Shown: piece after piece, positions 1 through 13,700 of the stretch
Numbering within the stretch: position 1 is the first letter of the stretch
Layout: each line of letters starts with the position of its first letter
Source: Gymnogyps californianus
Lineage: Eukaryota > Chordata > Aves > Accipitriformes > Cathartidae
Assembly: GCF_018139145.2 (NCBI RefSeq)
Contig: NC_059482.1
Coordinates: forward strand, 10,221,294-10,285,293
DNA length: 64,000 nt
Direction of reading: 5' to 3'
Translations under genes and position numbers: made by a program
The notes under the pieces: model-generated
The model's database searches: none
Seen by the model: only the letters and a program-made list of their open reading frames with translations
What the model was told of the DNA's origin: nothing

Positions 1-1232
1 GTTATTATTGTTGGTTTTGTTATTATTTCTAAGGATAAGTGTTCTATTAGATTCATTTGGTTTCTTAATAGCAACATAATTTTGTACACACCTTTGCAAA
101 CCTACCACATTCTAATTTTCAGATTAAGTTTCCAATATTAAGGATAGCATTGCCATATTCTGGTTACAGTTTTTTAAAAGCTGTAAATTCTGTTCTCTGT
201 TGAAGAACTGCCTGTCTGTGGGCACAAGTATTTCAGAACAGACTCATAAAAATTGACAGCTAGCTAAACTTTATGCATCTTGACCTCACTAAGAGTTCAG
301 TTTCACCTGCAGTAGAGCCATTTATATTGGCATAATGTGTTACACAAGTATAGCTGAAGTCAAATTACGCTTAATAAGCTAGACTATATTTTAAAAAGAA
401 GATGAAATAATGACTATAATATTTAATGTGCCACTTAACTGTCACATTAATAGTAAATCTATCAGTAAAGATGAGAGAGCTACAATGATTTAGCAGTTAC
501 CAATCCAGACCATTAGAGCTTTATGAGTAACGCCAGGAAACAGCATTATGAGACCAATTCATATCTTTTCTCATACGCAAAATTAGTCTCTTGAAATTCC
601 TGAACAGTCCCAACTAAATGGGACTAGTTATGAGGCTACCCAAAGTCAGCTGAGGTACCAGAATGTGGATCTAGCAAGTATAAAACATTACTCCATTTTC
701 CAGGTTTTAGTGGGATACCTCTTGACATGACTTCTGTGCAACATCGGAACAACCTGCTGGCTGCGTTAACTCTTACAGTGCCTAAAGACAGACAACTCTT
801 CTTCAGCACTGGACAGGAATTCCTTCTTAGATGCACCTGCACTAGCAGAGGTGACCTGTTTTCAGTCAGACCACTTCCCTGAACCCACTCAGTGAGTATC
901 ATGGACGTGCCAGAGATCAGAAGGGGCAGGACATGGGACCAGAGTAGCCCAGACTTAGATCAGTTTAAGCTGCCGTGAAGCTGAATACCTAGAGTGGAAA
1001 CAGCTGAGGACTGATTTCAGTTTCCACATAGCCCCCAGCAGCTGCTGACTGCAAGTACAGATAACTACTTTCCCATGCTGTGCTTTCACACCAAAGTGTT
1101 AACGAATAAGCTGTCTGATCTTATTTTTCCTATGTAACTTATTTTACTTTATATAGGTTATAGTCTAAGTTTAACTTAATATTAAGTAATAATTACACCT
1201 GAACTAAAAATTATATATTAAGTTATCATTTA

Positions 1233-1256
1233 AAATCAATTTGTTAAAATTGATTT
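1233..1256. repeat. Perfect 10-bp inverted repeat, 4-nt loop
   Basis: The arms AAATCAATTT (1233-1242) and AAATTGATTT (1247-1256) are exact reverse complements around a GTTA loop. The arms are A/T-only apart from one C/G pair and lie in very AT-rich DNA, so chance is a sufficient explanation. No flanking gene or target-site duplication was seen. Confidence 0.6.
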
Positions 1257-4200
1257 CTTTTTAAATCTTTTATTGTTGGAAATGGAAAAACAAGTTTAAG
1301 TTTGCTTGCTGCATTCAGTGCCTGGTCTACTTCATTTGTGTGTCTTGTCATTTAGTACCTCTTAATTGAAGGTCTTAAACTGATCTGCACTGTATTTTAT
1401 GTCAGTATCATTTAGTATATCCTTTAACTCACTGAATGTAAAAAAAGTCAAGAACTGAAAATTCAAAAAATAAGCTAAAAATTCAGGACAGCAAAAGACT
1501 TAAAAACTCAGGTCAAAATAAATTCTGGGTTTATTTCTCATCTTTTCAGAAAGCCAGAATAATTCTTAAGTTTATCTGTGCTGTGTTTACCAAAAGACAA
1601 GTTTTGTTTGTGGGCAACATAATGAAGTGTTTTCTTTAGCTGTCAGCATTTCATACCAGAACTTGAACTATGCTTAGAGTTGCATGATATTTGAAGCAAA
1701 GAAATTATTATCTTGACTTTGATTTACCCTTTCAAAGGAGTTGCTTTGAAGTGGTTCAGCAACAACAGACCTATGTGGGATGCATTCAATTTTTAAATTT
1801 CTTTTCTAATGAAGGATAATCTACAAATTTTAAACTTTGTAATTCATCTCTTTTTTCCGTAATGTGATTAAGGGACTAGTTTCAATACAAACCAGAGTAA
1901 ATTATACTAGTGTATCTGCCTGAAAATGAAGTATGTTTTCACTGTTACAGCAGTGTGACACAACTTCCAAAAAGGAATGACAGGCTGCTAAGCAAAAATG
2001 ATGAGGAAGAGATTCTTATCAAGGCTTCGAAAATGTCAGAAGAGGGAACAACATTGGTTTAACTACTTTGGTTCTGTAAACATTTTGCCATTTCACAGAA
2101 ACACCTCTGGTAGTAGAAGGGGGAGAAAATGTTGCTTTTGTTAGATTTTCAGTGATACAATTCAGGCCGCCTCCACCTATCAGAAGACTATTTTAATTTT
2201 TTAAAATACCATCCTGACTACACAGCATTTCATACTGAAACACTGCTTTCTTCTTTTCAGATTAAGCGAGCTTAATGTTGGACAAAGGTGCAAATTTATC
2301 TCCCACAGTCTAATGATTGAACTTCGATTGAGCTTCTGAATGTTTCAGGAATGTCAGCCCCAAGCTCTCTTCACTCACCAAGGAAAACTGCAACTGCCCA
2401 AATAGCCTTCTTTTTACAGAAAGACAACAGCTCGAGTTCCACCATGCCCTGTTCATCCCTTAATTCATTGAAAAGCCTGCCAATACAGGTTTAGCAGATG
2501 CTACATGGCCCACATACTTGAAACCATTTTCTCCTTGGGCACTGAACATTGTTCTTCAGCCACATGCTAGAACAAGTGAAAAGCTCCACGGTCCATTACA
2601 AACATCCTGAGCTATTTGATCATTCGGATTAGAAAGCCTCTAAAGATTACACATGAAAACACGCTGGTTTACAATTAGCTGCTTTAGGCTGTATGCTGTA
2701 TAAATTTGTGCTTGGTGCACTCTGTGAAAGCCTTTCTCAAAGAAGCTGAAGCCCTTGTTTTTATCTTTAGTACCAACCACCCCCAATAATAAGTTTCATG
2801 GCCACTGTGGTCTACTCAGAAATTCAGTAGCCTCTGGCCACAAATAACCATCTACTAAGTAACCTTAAATGTTATCCTCTCAAGGTTAAAAAAGTGTGTT
2901 TAAGATTACTCTGGCTTTCAGGTCACATTCTTGCATCCTTCCTGAACTCCGGCTTCCCAGGAGATTCTGCCCGGTGATGGATACAATGTGTTTTTCTTCT
3001 TGTTCTTAAAAGTCGATTCATTCATCACACTAGGTGGGGTACGTTTTTTAAGCACTGGAATGAGAGCTGGTCAGCACAAAATAGCATGCATGAAAGATAA
3101 AACTGTGGTGAAAACAGACCTGGGCTAGTATTGAGGAAGAGTCCAGAGAAGTGCACAAAAACCTCTCCTACCAGACACGAGACCTTGTATCAAGCAGCTC
3201 ACTGCATCTACCTCTCAAAAAGTCTGTAAGTCTCAACTGATGTTCTAATTATTATGATGCATTCAGGTTTATTAACATTAACCTGGAATATCACCCAAAA
3301 AAATACAAAATTTTCTCTCATCTTTGAAGCCTATTCAGGGAAGGCACTCAGAAAGAAAACTGCTCAATATACAGCCTGGATTAGTATTGTCTACATAATG
3401 AACCCAACTTCATAGACAGAAATTATTACAAGTATTTTCCACGTAACATTTTAACAGACAATGACTTTTCTTTTCTCCACATATATTTTCTGCTTCATGG
3501 TATCTATACTCATCCTCTTAACTCTCCCATATAACTGCCAAAGAAGATCTTGAAAATACAGACCAGCTTTCGCTACAAGTGAAGTCGTACATGTCATTAT
3601 AAGATATGTCTCACCATTTACTTTTCACATTACAACCAAAAGGAATTAGGATGTAATTAACACACATCAAATAACAAAACTACTCATAAGATTACTGAGA
3701 AAATTTCCTTTTAAAATCAGAGGGAGTTAATAACAGGGTTTGCCTTTGCACAGTACAGATACTCATACTTACTAAAAGGTCCCCAGTCATGGAAGATTTG
3801 GCTATTCTAAGTACAGCTATGACTTTGGGACAGGTCACAAAACTCAAGGAACGTAGTTTTCATCTATGGGGTAGTTACTATTGCACTGTGTATACATAAG
3901 CAAACCGACTTTTAAAACTCAGGTTGCTTATATATGCAAAATGACAGAACACACTTTGAATTCAGAGCTAAAAGCACCATTGCACTATTGGCATAGAAAA
4001 AAAATTAAACCCTAAAGATGAAATCTTTCTACTGCTGTTGATTTTCATGTATCACTAATCTACATGATCTGTTATTTAATCTACCAGTGCTATCATTGAT
4101 TTTAAGGGGCCAATGCTAATGATATATTTTTTTAAAAGCTGTCCTTAAATACAGAAAAAAGACAGACAGATGTCATAGCCACAGAAGAGACACTAACAAG

Positions 4201-4544
4201 GCAGAAGATGTCTGCCTGCTGAAGTCAGATCAGCATGCAAGGTGATTACCATATCTTGGGTTACAACAGCTCTTCAGGAGGGGATTTCAGATGTAGGCAA
4301 GGCGAGACACAAACCTTATCTATTGTAGGAAGCTGATATATGCAGCAAAGGGAGTATGTTTTATTTTTAAAATAGGACTCTTCTTTTTCCCTCCCCCAAG
4401 ATCTCCGATTTCTAAAACTTACTAGCATTAAAATACTATACCAACAGAGAAAAACAATTTTCTCCTTTTCCTTAAATTTTGCTTTGTTTCCCCAATAGCA
4501 AGTTTCTAAAGTGTGAAAAAAACAATTCCAGTAGAGAAAAGCCC

Positions 4545-4606
4545 ACTTTAAAGGTACAGGTTTAACATTTTACAACTTTAAAGGTAGAGGTTTAACATTT
4601 TACAAC
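4545..4606. repeat. Two-copy 30-bp tandem duplication
   Basis: Copy 1 (4545-4574) and copy 2 (4575-4604) are head to tail with a period of exactly 30 bp and a single mismatch (GGTACAGG versus GGTAGAGG); the match runs two more bases to 4606. The near-identity suggests a recent local slippage or duplication. It encodes nothing I recognise. Confidence 0.9.
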
Positions 4607-7204
4607 AGTCAATACCTTATTTCAGCAAAAGTCCAAACACAATGTGCTTCCTGTCCCAAGCTTTGTTATACAACGGAAATCCTTTCGATAGAAGCATAGA
4701 TGGGTCAAAACAAACCAGAACTACTGTATTCAGAAAGAAAAAAAAAGTTCCTATTCCCACGTATTACTCTATTCAAAGTGTATTTGATAGCATTTACTGG
4801 CATCCAGATTGCATCTTCCCCTTGCACCATGGTATGTGTCTTTAACTAAATGCCTTCAAAAAGCTGAGAAATGAGTTGCTTATTTTCTCGTAAAAAAAAT
4901 CTCCTCTTGTGACCAAGGAGGGGGGACATTTCATAAGTCATCCAATAAGTAAGCACATGCAATGAATGTCATGGGAAATACTAGCCTGGGGTACTTGAAC
5001 TCCACAGCACCTCCTGGCAATATCAACCCAGGTTCTCTCTGTGACAGATGGACGGAGGTAGTGACAGAGAGGTAGGTCATCAGGAAGAAGAATACCTCAC
5101 ACTTGACTTCATCTGGTATGTTCCACATTTTGCTTTCATGAGCTTCAGAGATCCTTTGGCCCTACACGTCCCTACAACGATCATTAAATCAGAGAATGAA
5201 GAAGAAACCCTTGATAGCAAGCAGGCCTCCCCTGAAGAGACGGTAAGAGTCCAATACGTGTATAGTATACATCTTTGCAGCATCATCAGTTTAGGGTTTT
5301 ATTGCTGGTGAAGTGCTTTGTGAGTATTTGCATCATTTATATAACCAAAAGTAGCTAATACTACAGAGTTATATAATGCATATAACAAAATGCAGAGAAA
5401 TGTTACCAATCCAATCAAAATTAGAAGTCAGTTTCTGCTTTCCAGAAAATGAATGCAGCATTTGATTTTAAATGGTAATAAAAGCCTTTAAAATCACCAC
5501 TGCATTTCTTAGTACTTCAGAAAGATACACTTCCAGGTTGTATCAACCTGCAGTAGTAAATCCAAAACTCAGATCACCTTACTCATGCTAGCAGTACTAT
5601 TAAGGGAAATGGGACAATTCTTTCCAACATGGGGTACACAGTTCATTGTATTATCATAAAATTGTGGGTCATAGATCAGAATCCAGAATGAAAAATCTAA
5701 GCCATTCTTAAAGAGATATGACCTGCAAAAACTAGGAAATCAATAAGGAAATCAAAAGGAAATAATATTTGACTCATTCACAAACAAATTTGTTTCAAGG
5801 GACTTCATCTATATTAAGTCACAGAATTTAAAGTAAGCCCACTCTTAAAACTTAATTAAGCTACAGCTGGGTAAGTCAATAAAAATGTTACCCTAGTGCC
5901 TTCAACCCCTTGCAGGAGCGGAGAAAAGAGCACTTTGTAGGCCAAGTCTGAACTGAAGATTTCAAACTAATAAACTGTCTGCACAATGATCAGCACAACA
6001 GGGCCCTATTTCATTCTGGACATCATAATAAACTTCATCAGCAAATGGTCCCAGCAGGTCTAATCTTTGTTTGTGGTACTGCACACATTTTTGTAGATGA
6101 GGTATCAATGAAGCTAAAAAGAGGTGGTTTAGCCCTGAAACATGTAGCACCAGTACAAGCTCCTACATCACACTGTAGTAGGGTGGCTTACGGCACGCGC
6201 ATCCAGTCATCCCAGAAAATATTTTTGGCGTTGGATAGACCATATCTCTTGTTGCTGGGAAAAATCAGAAAAGCGGGAGAGACACATTCAGCACCCTAGA
6301 TTCCCTGGTATCGCAGGCAGGGGGACTGCTCCCTTCTGCTCTTCAGAGGTTTGAGGGGCATGGTTTCATTTGCAGTACAGAACAATCTGGAGGCACTACA
6401 GAAGAAAGCAGGGCAAGAGAAAAACTGGAGGAGCTGCAGGAAGGAGCAGGAGAAGGTTACTGAGTGCATGTGAAGTGGCAGGGAAAAAGGCAGAAATGCA
6501 GTGTGCTGGCTGGAAAAGGTGGGGGTGAGAAGGGAACCCCTAAGCAGCAAAAGAAAAAACAAATTCTCAACTTTGTGACTGGAACATCTGCAATCACCCA
6601 ACCATCACCACCTGTTTAGTCCCAGCAATTCCCTTCAAACCAGCACGCCACACCACTACAAGCCAAGGAATCTCTCCAGCACCCCAGGCTCTTGGCTACA
6701 CCTTATCAATAAAGGTGCATGCAAATACACTGCTCTGCCTAATAGGCACAACTTCTCCTACAGAAGCAAGAAAGTCTCTGACCCTCCAGCAATAAGCAGA
6801 AGGAAGCAAAGATTGTTCCGTCACTAAATTCTTTTGGCTACACAGACCATGGATTTATGCTGCAAACTATATTTGTTCATATTTATTAACAAAGGCACGC
6901 AACACAGCAGTCTCATTTTCTCATATGCTATGAGAAATATATGTTGGTCTCTTGCTCTGTAAAGCCGAATCAAAACCTGGAATTTCTCATTTTCCTGATT
7001 TGTGATGCATTAAGCCCTTACCAAATAGTTCAAATCAGTGACTACAGTTGCTTTTCATTTTCCTCTCTGTCTCCAGACTGTCAAGTCAAAATAAAGCACA
7101 GCATTTTTTCATATATAACCCAAGACACCTGAACTGGTTAATCACTGCTAAAGAAGTAAATCCACACTTTCAACTATTACTCAAGTTCTCGTAAAAAGTA
7201 AGTG

Positions 7205-7225
7205 TGTAAACAACTGTTGTTTACA
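7205..7225. promoter_or_regulatory. Candidate inverted forkhead-type site
   Basis: The palindrome is TGTAAACAA, then CTG, then TTGTTTACA: 9-bp perfect arms at 7205-7213 and 7217-7225. Each arm contains the forkhead core GTAAACA, and the centre reads CAACTG, an E-box-like hexamer. Forkhead factors bind such cores, and some act on endothelial enhancers as FOX:ETS composites, but no adjacent ETS half (GGAA) is present here. A regulatory role is inference; the site is about 27 kb upstream of the CDH5 start codon. Confidence 0.3.
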
Positions 7226-8159
7226 GCTTCAGTAGAAGCTCTTTATATTTACACTTGTGTAATTGTCAGAGATTAAGTCTGCTCCAATAGTGTAAACTGA
7301 CTCATCATTAAAAAAAACTTACTTTGTTACAGGCTTTTACATAGTGTATTAAATATCTCAGCCTGCCTGTAGGTGCAGCACCACTGTCAAATCATGCTGA
7401 GGTACCCATCATTTTAGTCTTAATTTGACCTCTCTTAAAACAAATCTACTTTTTGTAATGATAGCAACATCTTTTAATTTTCTTTCCCTCCAGATAAGAC
7501 AGGACAGAAAACCTCTGCCGTGACAGTCAGAGCGCGCTTATGTGAAACAAATACTCTGCAACACACAGATGTGCTTCTCTATTTTACCGCTAGACAAGCT
7601 GTCCCGTGTTGGGCTGGAGAAGGCATCTTTCACCCGCAGTGAAATCCCGCGCAGTCAGGACTCCCTCCCACTGGAACTGAAACACTCTCTCCACAGCCAC
7701 ACCACATGCATTTTCTCCCCCCACCCAGACGGAAGCCACCAAAAAGCATCACCCACAGCCAACAGCACATTCCAGCTTCTTGACTCACTGCATTTCACTG
7801 CTATTGGGTTAGGAGCCTTTTTGTTTCCAACAAGCCAAATTTTTAAAATCTGCTCATATTTAATGCTTACATTTCAGAACACTTCTGCACTCGTTTCCTA
7901 CGTGCAGCCCTAGCTGTGATAACGCTCCACAGGGATGATTAGAAATGGCTCATATTTCATCCAAGCCTCCCCGAAACCAACTTTTCTGAAGATTTAAAGG
8001 AAACACGTAGAAGGCATTTCTCATTGTTCTGCTGTACACCTGCAGACACTGGCCAAGGTCAGGAGAGGAAACAACAAAATCCTTCGTGAAAGCCAGTTCC
8101 TTTGTCATCTGAACATGGGCAGGAAACACGGGAAGTGTCATAAGAAAGTTTTTCTAATG

Positions 8160-8250
8160 AGATCTTAGCCCAGCCTTGCAGAAGCCAAATACAGATGATC
8201 ATTGTAGGTCCCTTCCAACTGAAATAGCCTAGTCTGTTCTGTACAGCTTT
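8160..8250 (+). mobile_element. Degraded CR1-like LINE 3' end
   Basis: Bases around 8195-8240 read as a decayed copy of the conserved 3' end of avian CR1 retrotransposons: a GATGATC-type segment, the AGGTCCCTTCCAACT core (8205-8219), then an eroded ATTCTRTG-like tail (CTGTTCTGT). CR1 is the dominant non-LTR retrotransposon of birds and other reptiles, and its copies are usually short 5'-truncated 3' ends. Orientation is +. The left boundary is approximate, no reverse-transcriptase part is recognisable, and the copy is inactive. Confidence 0.65.
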
Positions 8251-10195
8251 GAGGAATAAACGTGCTAACATCTGGCTATTTCAGTCCAATATTCAAACAG
8301 GCCAGATCCTCACCTTCACAGAGGCTTCTGTGCTTCAGAGCACAGAAACAGCCCCAGAACTCTGGTTTGAGGGGAGGGCACGGTCAAGGTCTGGGTCAGA
8401 CCTGCTCTGGCTGAACTGCCCCATCTGCCAAAGAAGGTCCTGGATTAGGGATCTATTGCTCTGGTTTAATCTCAGGTAGCCTTCAGAGGAGGCTATGAGT
8501 TATTCTGTAACACGAACAATATTAATTACCAGCCATTTTATTTCATAGATGCTGGAAGCACATTTAAAAATATTACACTTAGTGTGCAAATAATACGTAA
8601 AAGGTGGTTTTTTGAAAATCAAGTGTTTTAAAATTATGCTTTCTCTTCAAAACAAATTTTTAAATTTAAATCAGCATAGTTTTCTGCTGCATTAAACTGG
8701 TGACAAGTCAAAATAGCTGCAAATCTACTTGCAGTAATTCATGGACATTTATCTTTCCTCTTGTTTATTGTAAATATCTTTATACAATAAGTTAATTTAG
8801 CAGCATATTTTTTCAGGAGCACGCTCAGGAAGATAGATCCTAATAGGAGTGTTCATGCACAACCTTTGCAAACTAGGAAGATCAATCATTTTTCTATTTC
8901 TCTGAATTTCCAAAATTAATGTGAATCCTGAAAAGTCAAAGCAAGGATTTAACTGTCTTAAATTTTCCATTGTGCTTTTAAATATACATATTCTCTCCTT
9001 TGAGATTCTGTTTGGATGTTAGTAACCAACTCTTATTCTTTTTAATCTCTGTTAAAGTGCACAGGGATGGGCACAGCACAACCATTTGTACGTTCAAGAT
9101 GAAATATCAGCAAAAGAAAATTATCCAGGGCAGATATATTTCAGCATGAATCATTAATTCCTTAAGCTTGAGTCTTTTCATTATTCATTGCACATTTTTC
9201 ATCCTGCATTATTCCCTCAGTTAGCAGAGTTGCAATGAGGTATTTACAGCTCAGAAATGTTAGCATGTAGCTGGGGAGACTAGTCCCATGCCTCAGCACT
9301 ATCAAACTGAGCAATTCACAGGTAACCAGAAGATTAAAAATTACTTTTCCACTGCATTGCAAAGATCACAGTCACTGAAATTTGGCATTTTATAGACCAA
9401 GCCCTTCAACCTCTGTGACCAGTTTCCCTGACTATTTGCAGGGTACTTCTTTATGCCAAAATTACAAACAAGGAAACCCAAACCCAACTCTTTGGACTTC
9501 CATCAGATTTGCGCTATCCCTATGCTGTTGGAAGCTAGGAAGTTATTTATGCAATTATAAATATATTTCTTCTGTTAAGAATTAAATGTTATTTTATCAG
9601 TTCTTTACATTCCCCGTTCCACTGCAATGGCTAAATTCAAACTAGTGCAAATCAGAGCAGCTTCACTGCAGAGAAGGAGACAACATTACAGCAGAGAATG
9701 GCCTCCAGTGTTTAAATAAAGGAAAATACTAGCTGCTGTTGCCTCCACACGGATGGCTCAGTTTCAACGGGTTGGGGGAAAAAAATCTATACTGACTGAT
9801 TTCCAAGCCATTAGGAGTTCTTACACATACACTCACTGGCTAAAAGAGGCACAATGCAGACTGCAGAACGGAACAATACATGGGGGACTGTCAGTGATAC
9901 ACTTAAACCATCTGCATTTGCACAGTGTTTGGCAGCAAAACCAGAAATAAGGCAGTCTAGGTCTGGGGGTATAATAAAGGGAGTGCACATAAATGAGTAA
10001 AAGTCACTGAACCAATTTACAAGGCATTAGTGCATTGGCTCCCAGACTTCAACCCCTCAGCAAGAATTCTTTCAGAGCAGCTCTCTCCATCCTCCTTTTG
10101 GCAAACGCTCAGACACACTCAGCCCAGTGGACAGATCCATGAACAGCTTTCATAGAAAGCACATGTACCTCCTTCCCTTTTCCCATGCGCTGTTT

Positions 10196-10783
10196 TTACA
10201 AAACAAAACCCCAGTCTGAAATCCTGTGCTCTTGGGAAAAGGGTGGCAGCAATTTGAGACTCGGGTCCATCTGATCTCTGTCGCAGAAGCCTATGGAGCC
10301 TCTCACACAGTCTGTGCCGTGCAGCAGAGCCTGGACCCTACGCCTCGCGCTTCTCCATCCCCTCACTGGCACCTCACACATCGATAGCAGGGTGTCACGG
10401 CCTCTCTCCCACTCCATGAAACCATATGCCAGAGAGATCTGGCCAGCCCCAACTGTGATCTGCCAACCAGCTGGGGCTGGCACACTGTGCTCCAAGTGGG
10501 GCCATGGCTGCACAGCAGCGAGACAGCATGTGTGTGTGCGCCTTAACAGGGCACAGCAGAGCATTGCTGGAAGATGCTCCAAGCGCAGCAGCAGAGTGCT
10601 TCTGCCCAGCCCTGCATGATGAAACTGGGGGGAAGAGAGGCATGATCCATGACCTGGTGCAGGAGACGCTAACGTCAATGGCATGACTTCATGCATGGAG
10701 ATTAAATCACTGGAGTGCCGGCAGTTCAATGTAACAAGATAAAAGGAAAATCTAGAGACCTTAAGGGGCATCAAGGAAAGCAT
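10196..10783 (-). other. Longest unassigned open frame, 195 codons
   Basis: This is the longest uninterrupted ATG frame in the window outside any spliced gene. The translation has no domain, signal peptide or repeat that I recognise; it is rich in Leu, Ser, Arg and Cys, as frames from GC-richer non-coding DNA often are. Three other frames (10293-10619 +, 10395-10643 -, 10504-10686 +) are also open over the same bases, which points to a local shortage of stop codons rather than selection on one frame. It could be chance, part of a long non-coding RNA, or a lineage-specific gene; chance is most likely. Confidence 0.12.
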
Positions 10784-13700
10784 TTAAGATATGGGTCATC
10801 TCATGTCCTGTAAACACTCAGTGCAGCTTCCCTTCCAGGAACTTGTTTATTTGCAGACTCATATGGCACGGAACAAAGCACTGGTGAGACACATCCCTTC
10901 TCTGGCAAGTTTACAAGTGGATACGGTGCATTAGCAGCAGGAAAGGCACTGAGGTGAATGGCACCCCAACATCGCCCTGAAAGCAACTCCAAGTCTGTGA
11001 CCTACTCTTTGTTGCACCCTGCTCTTTTCACCCCAATACTGTAAAATCTTACTCTCAAGATAAAACTCCTTCTGCACTTGATTAGCCACACGAATCCCAG
11101 CATCACAGAGCTATTTGTGTGCTGCAGCTTTTGGGATGACATCTCTCCGATGTCTGGAATGGTTATTTGGTATATAGCTTGCAGTTCAAGCAGTAATCTG
11201 GCTCTTTATCTCCCCTGAGGCTCTCACAGAACAGTAAGGCAGAAAAATTAGGTTTCAGTCTTTTGTGAAAAAAAAATCAACATTATTTGAATCTTTTTTA
11301 AAGTTCATCTAAAATCTTCTTCTGTTTTAGAGCTTCCTAGCAGACACTCAACTTCAGAACAAGTCAAACAGCCAGTGTTGCTGAGTGCAGGGACCGAGAT
11401 CCGCTACCCTTGGTCACCCCACCACTGAAGTCAGGAGCTTGCAGCCAAGCGTTTCAGCTGGCAACATCTGACCCATTAATGGGAGAATGTCATACAAAAG
11501 CCAGCATCAGGATGGCATATCAGTTATGTAAATACTGTAGGAAGGCAAGAGAGGAGCCCATATCCCTGCTTCTCTCCAGCTCCCTTCTCCTGATACGCTG
11601 CAACCCTTCCAGAGTGAGGAATCGCAGCACACAGTCAGGACATGAGCACAGTGTCCGGAGAAACACAAGACAGGGCTCACACAGAGGGAAACCTGCCCAG
11701 TCCCTCCTGCCCCAGCAGCTCCACAGCACTACACCTCCATCACCTACTGCAGACTCTGGTTCTGTTTATTTTTTAAATTAATGCCACAGACATAAAGAGT
11801 GTTTGCACAGCAAACTTTACCAAAAATTAAGATGGATACTATCCCTCTCATTTCAGACCTGGCATAACAGAGAGCGAGAAACTCTTCTACACCAAAACAT
11901 GAGCTTCCCATTTACACTACCAGTCAGAGGTGAAAGCTGGGCTGCTTCTACAAACAATCAGCAGTGTTAATTGAATGAACAGTAACAATTTTCATCATTT
12001 TTGTTTAAGTGGGAGAAGAAGAGATTGTGTTGTTTTGGGTTTCTATTTTAAGGGACATTTCAATTAAAGCAGATACGTTCTTTGGGTGAAAAAGTTTCAT
12101 TGAAATCAAGATTGTTTATCAAAAACATTTCTGGAAAATTTTTGATAGCTTGACACCTCTGCATTAGACTCACTCTTCAAACTTAAATCACATATCAAGG
12201 TTAGCGTGCCTGAGTTAGCCTGCAGGCTTGCTTGTTAAAATCCCTGTGGATTGTTTTTTCAATGAACAAATCAAAGGGATTCGTGATTCCTTTCTTTCAG
12301 TTCAATGGTGAGGCAGTTTCATTTTACAGCTCCTGCTCAGAGTGCTACTAAGAGTTTTAATACAATATGGGTGCGTTTTCTACCATCTATTTTTTCCTGT
12401 CATTTCCAAACAAGGAAACGAGATCATTTGGGATCATTCCCTGCTGAACATTTTAGACCCAAATCCTGCAGTCATTAGTCTTTATGCAGCCAGAGGTCTC
12501 ATATATGGTAAGAGATTCGCCTGATTAAGGAGCATAGGATTTAACCTTCCATGAGAGATCCAGTTTAATGCAATGCATATGGTACAGCCATAACAGTACT
12601 CTGGAAAACATTCCAGAAAAATGCTATCTCATGTCCCCAGCAAACATCCAATTCCATCAGCTTTAACTAAAATTCCTCAGCAGTTTTTTAAATACACCTT
12701 ATTTTAAAAAAAAATTCAGAGCTACATTCTTTTGTTTAACAAACCCGGCAAAAGGAAGCTGAGTCAGACTCACTCCAGGATACGCACCTCAATCTGTGAC
12801 AAAAAGGAAAACAGTTACCAAGTGGAAATGACTAAGAGCACTGCACTGCCCTGATTAAAAGTCCCAGAAATAACAACACAACGTTCTGCAGAGATTATGC
12901 TTTCCACATGGAGCAGTAATTGTTATTTTTTAAACTTTAAGTAATGTTTCTTCCAGAGAGGCTTCAGACAACAGTCACATACAATTGCATTTAAAATGGG
13001 AGGGATCTTACAATGATTATCTGAGCTGTTCAAAATTAGCATTTCAGGTTTATTTTTATAACCGAAGGAAAGCTTATGCTCTCCCCTACCATAATTCTTA
13101 GCTGGTCATAAAAATACTGACACAAGTATTACTGCTGCGACTGAATTTCAAATCTTGGCAGACCTTCACTTGCACAGTGCCTGTAACGTGTTGGTTTTAG
13201 CAAGACAGACTACTAGGTCTAACCTTTATAAACTGTTACAAAAGCATTCTTGAGCTGTACTGCCAAGCGTAAAGCCCTTCTCCAGTGAGAGCTGAATATT
13301 AGGACGATTGCTTTTGAGAAATTAAAACATCATTAGTTGCAGCTGTGTCAATAGCTGTCTTTGGGTTTGATGATTGTGCTTATTAAGACAGGCTTATTTA
13401 TCACGTGGAATTTCACTGTAACTACAATTACTTGCAAAGAAAAAAAAAATCCATGCTCACTCAGTGAAAGGCAGGGGCTGTTTTATCAACTTTGCTGGAA
13501 TTTGTGCTGGTTAGGAAAGCAGTGAACTTGTTCCTACAACTATGGTTTCCATTAATTCTTTGAGGAGAACTTCACAGACCACTGATCAGATGGGACAGCG
13601 AACAAGCACTACTGTGAAAAACTGAAACAAGATGTAACCGAAAGCTATTATTATGAGTCAGCCTGCTTTGCTGGCTATGCAGAAAGTAATGAAATTGGAG

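Larger units (their letters stand above)
1..8159. other. Gene-poor AT-rich intergenic DNA
   Basis: No recognisable gene, RNA gene or intact transposon was seen on either strand. Open frames here are short (at most about 120 codons), share no residues with families I recognise, and overlap each other in different frames, as chance frames do. Small CpG-richer spots occur around 7500-7660. Sub-features worth separate entries are a hairpin at 1233-1256, a tandem repeat at 4545-4606 and a palindrome at 7205-7225. Distal enhancers could be present but cannot be recognised without alignment. Confidence 0.6.
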
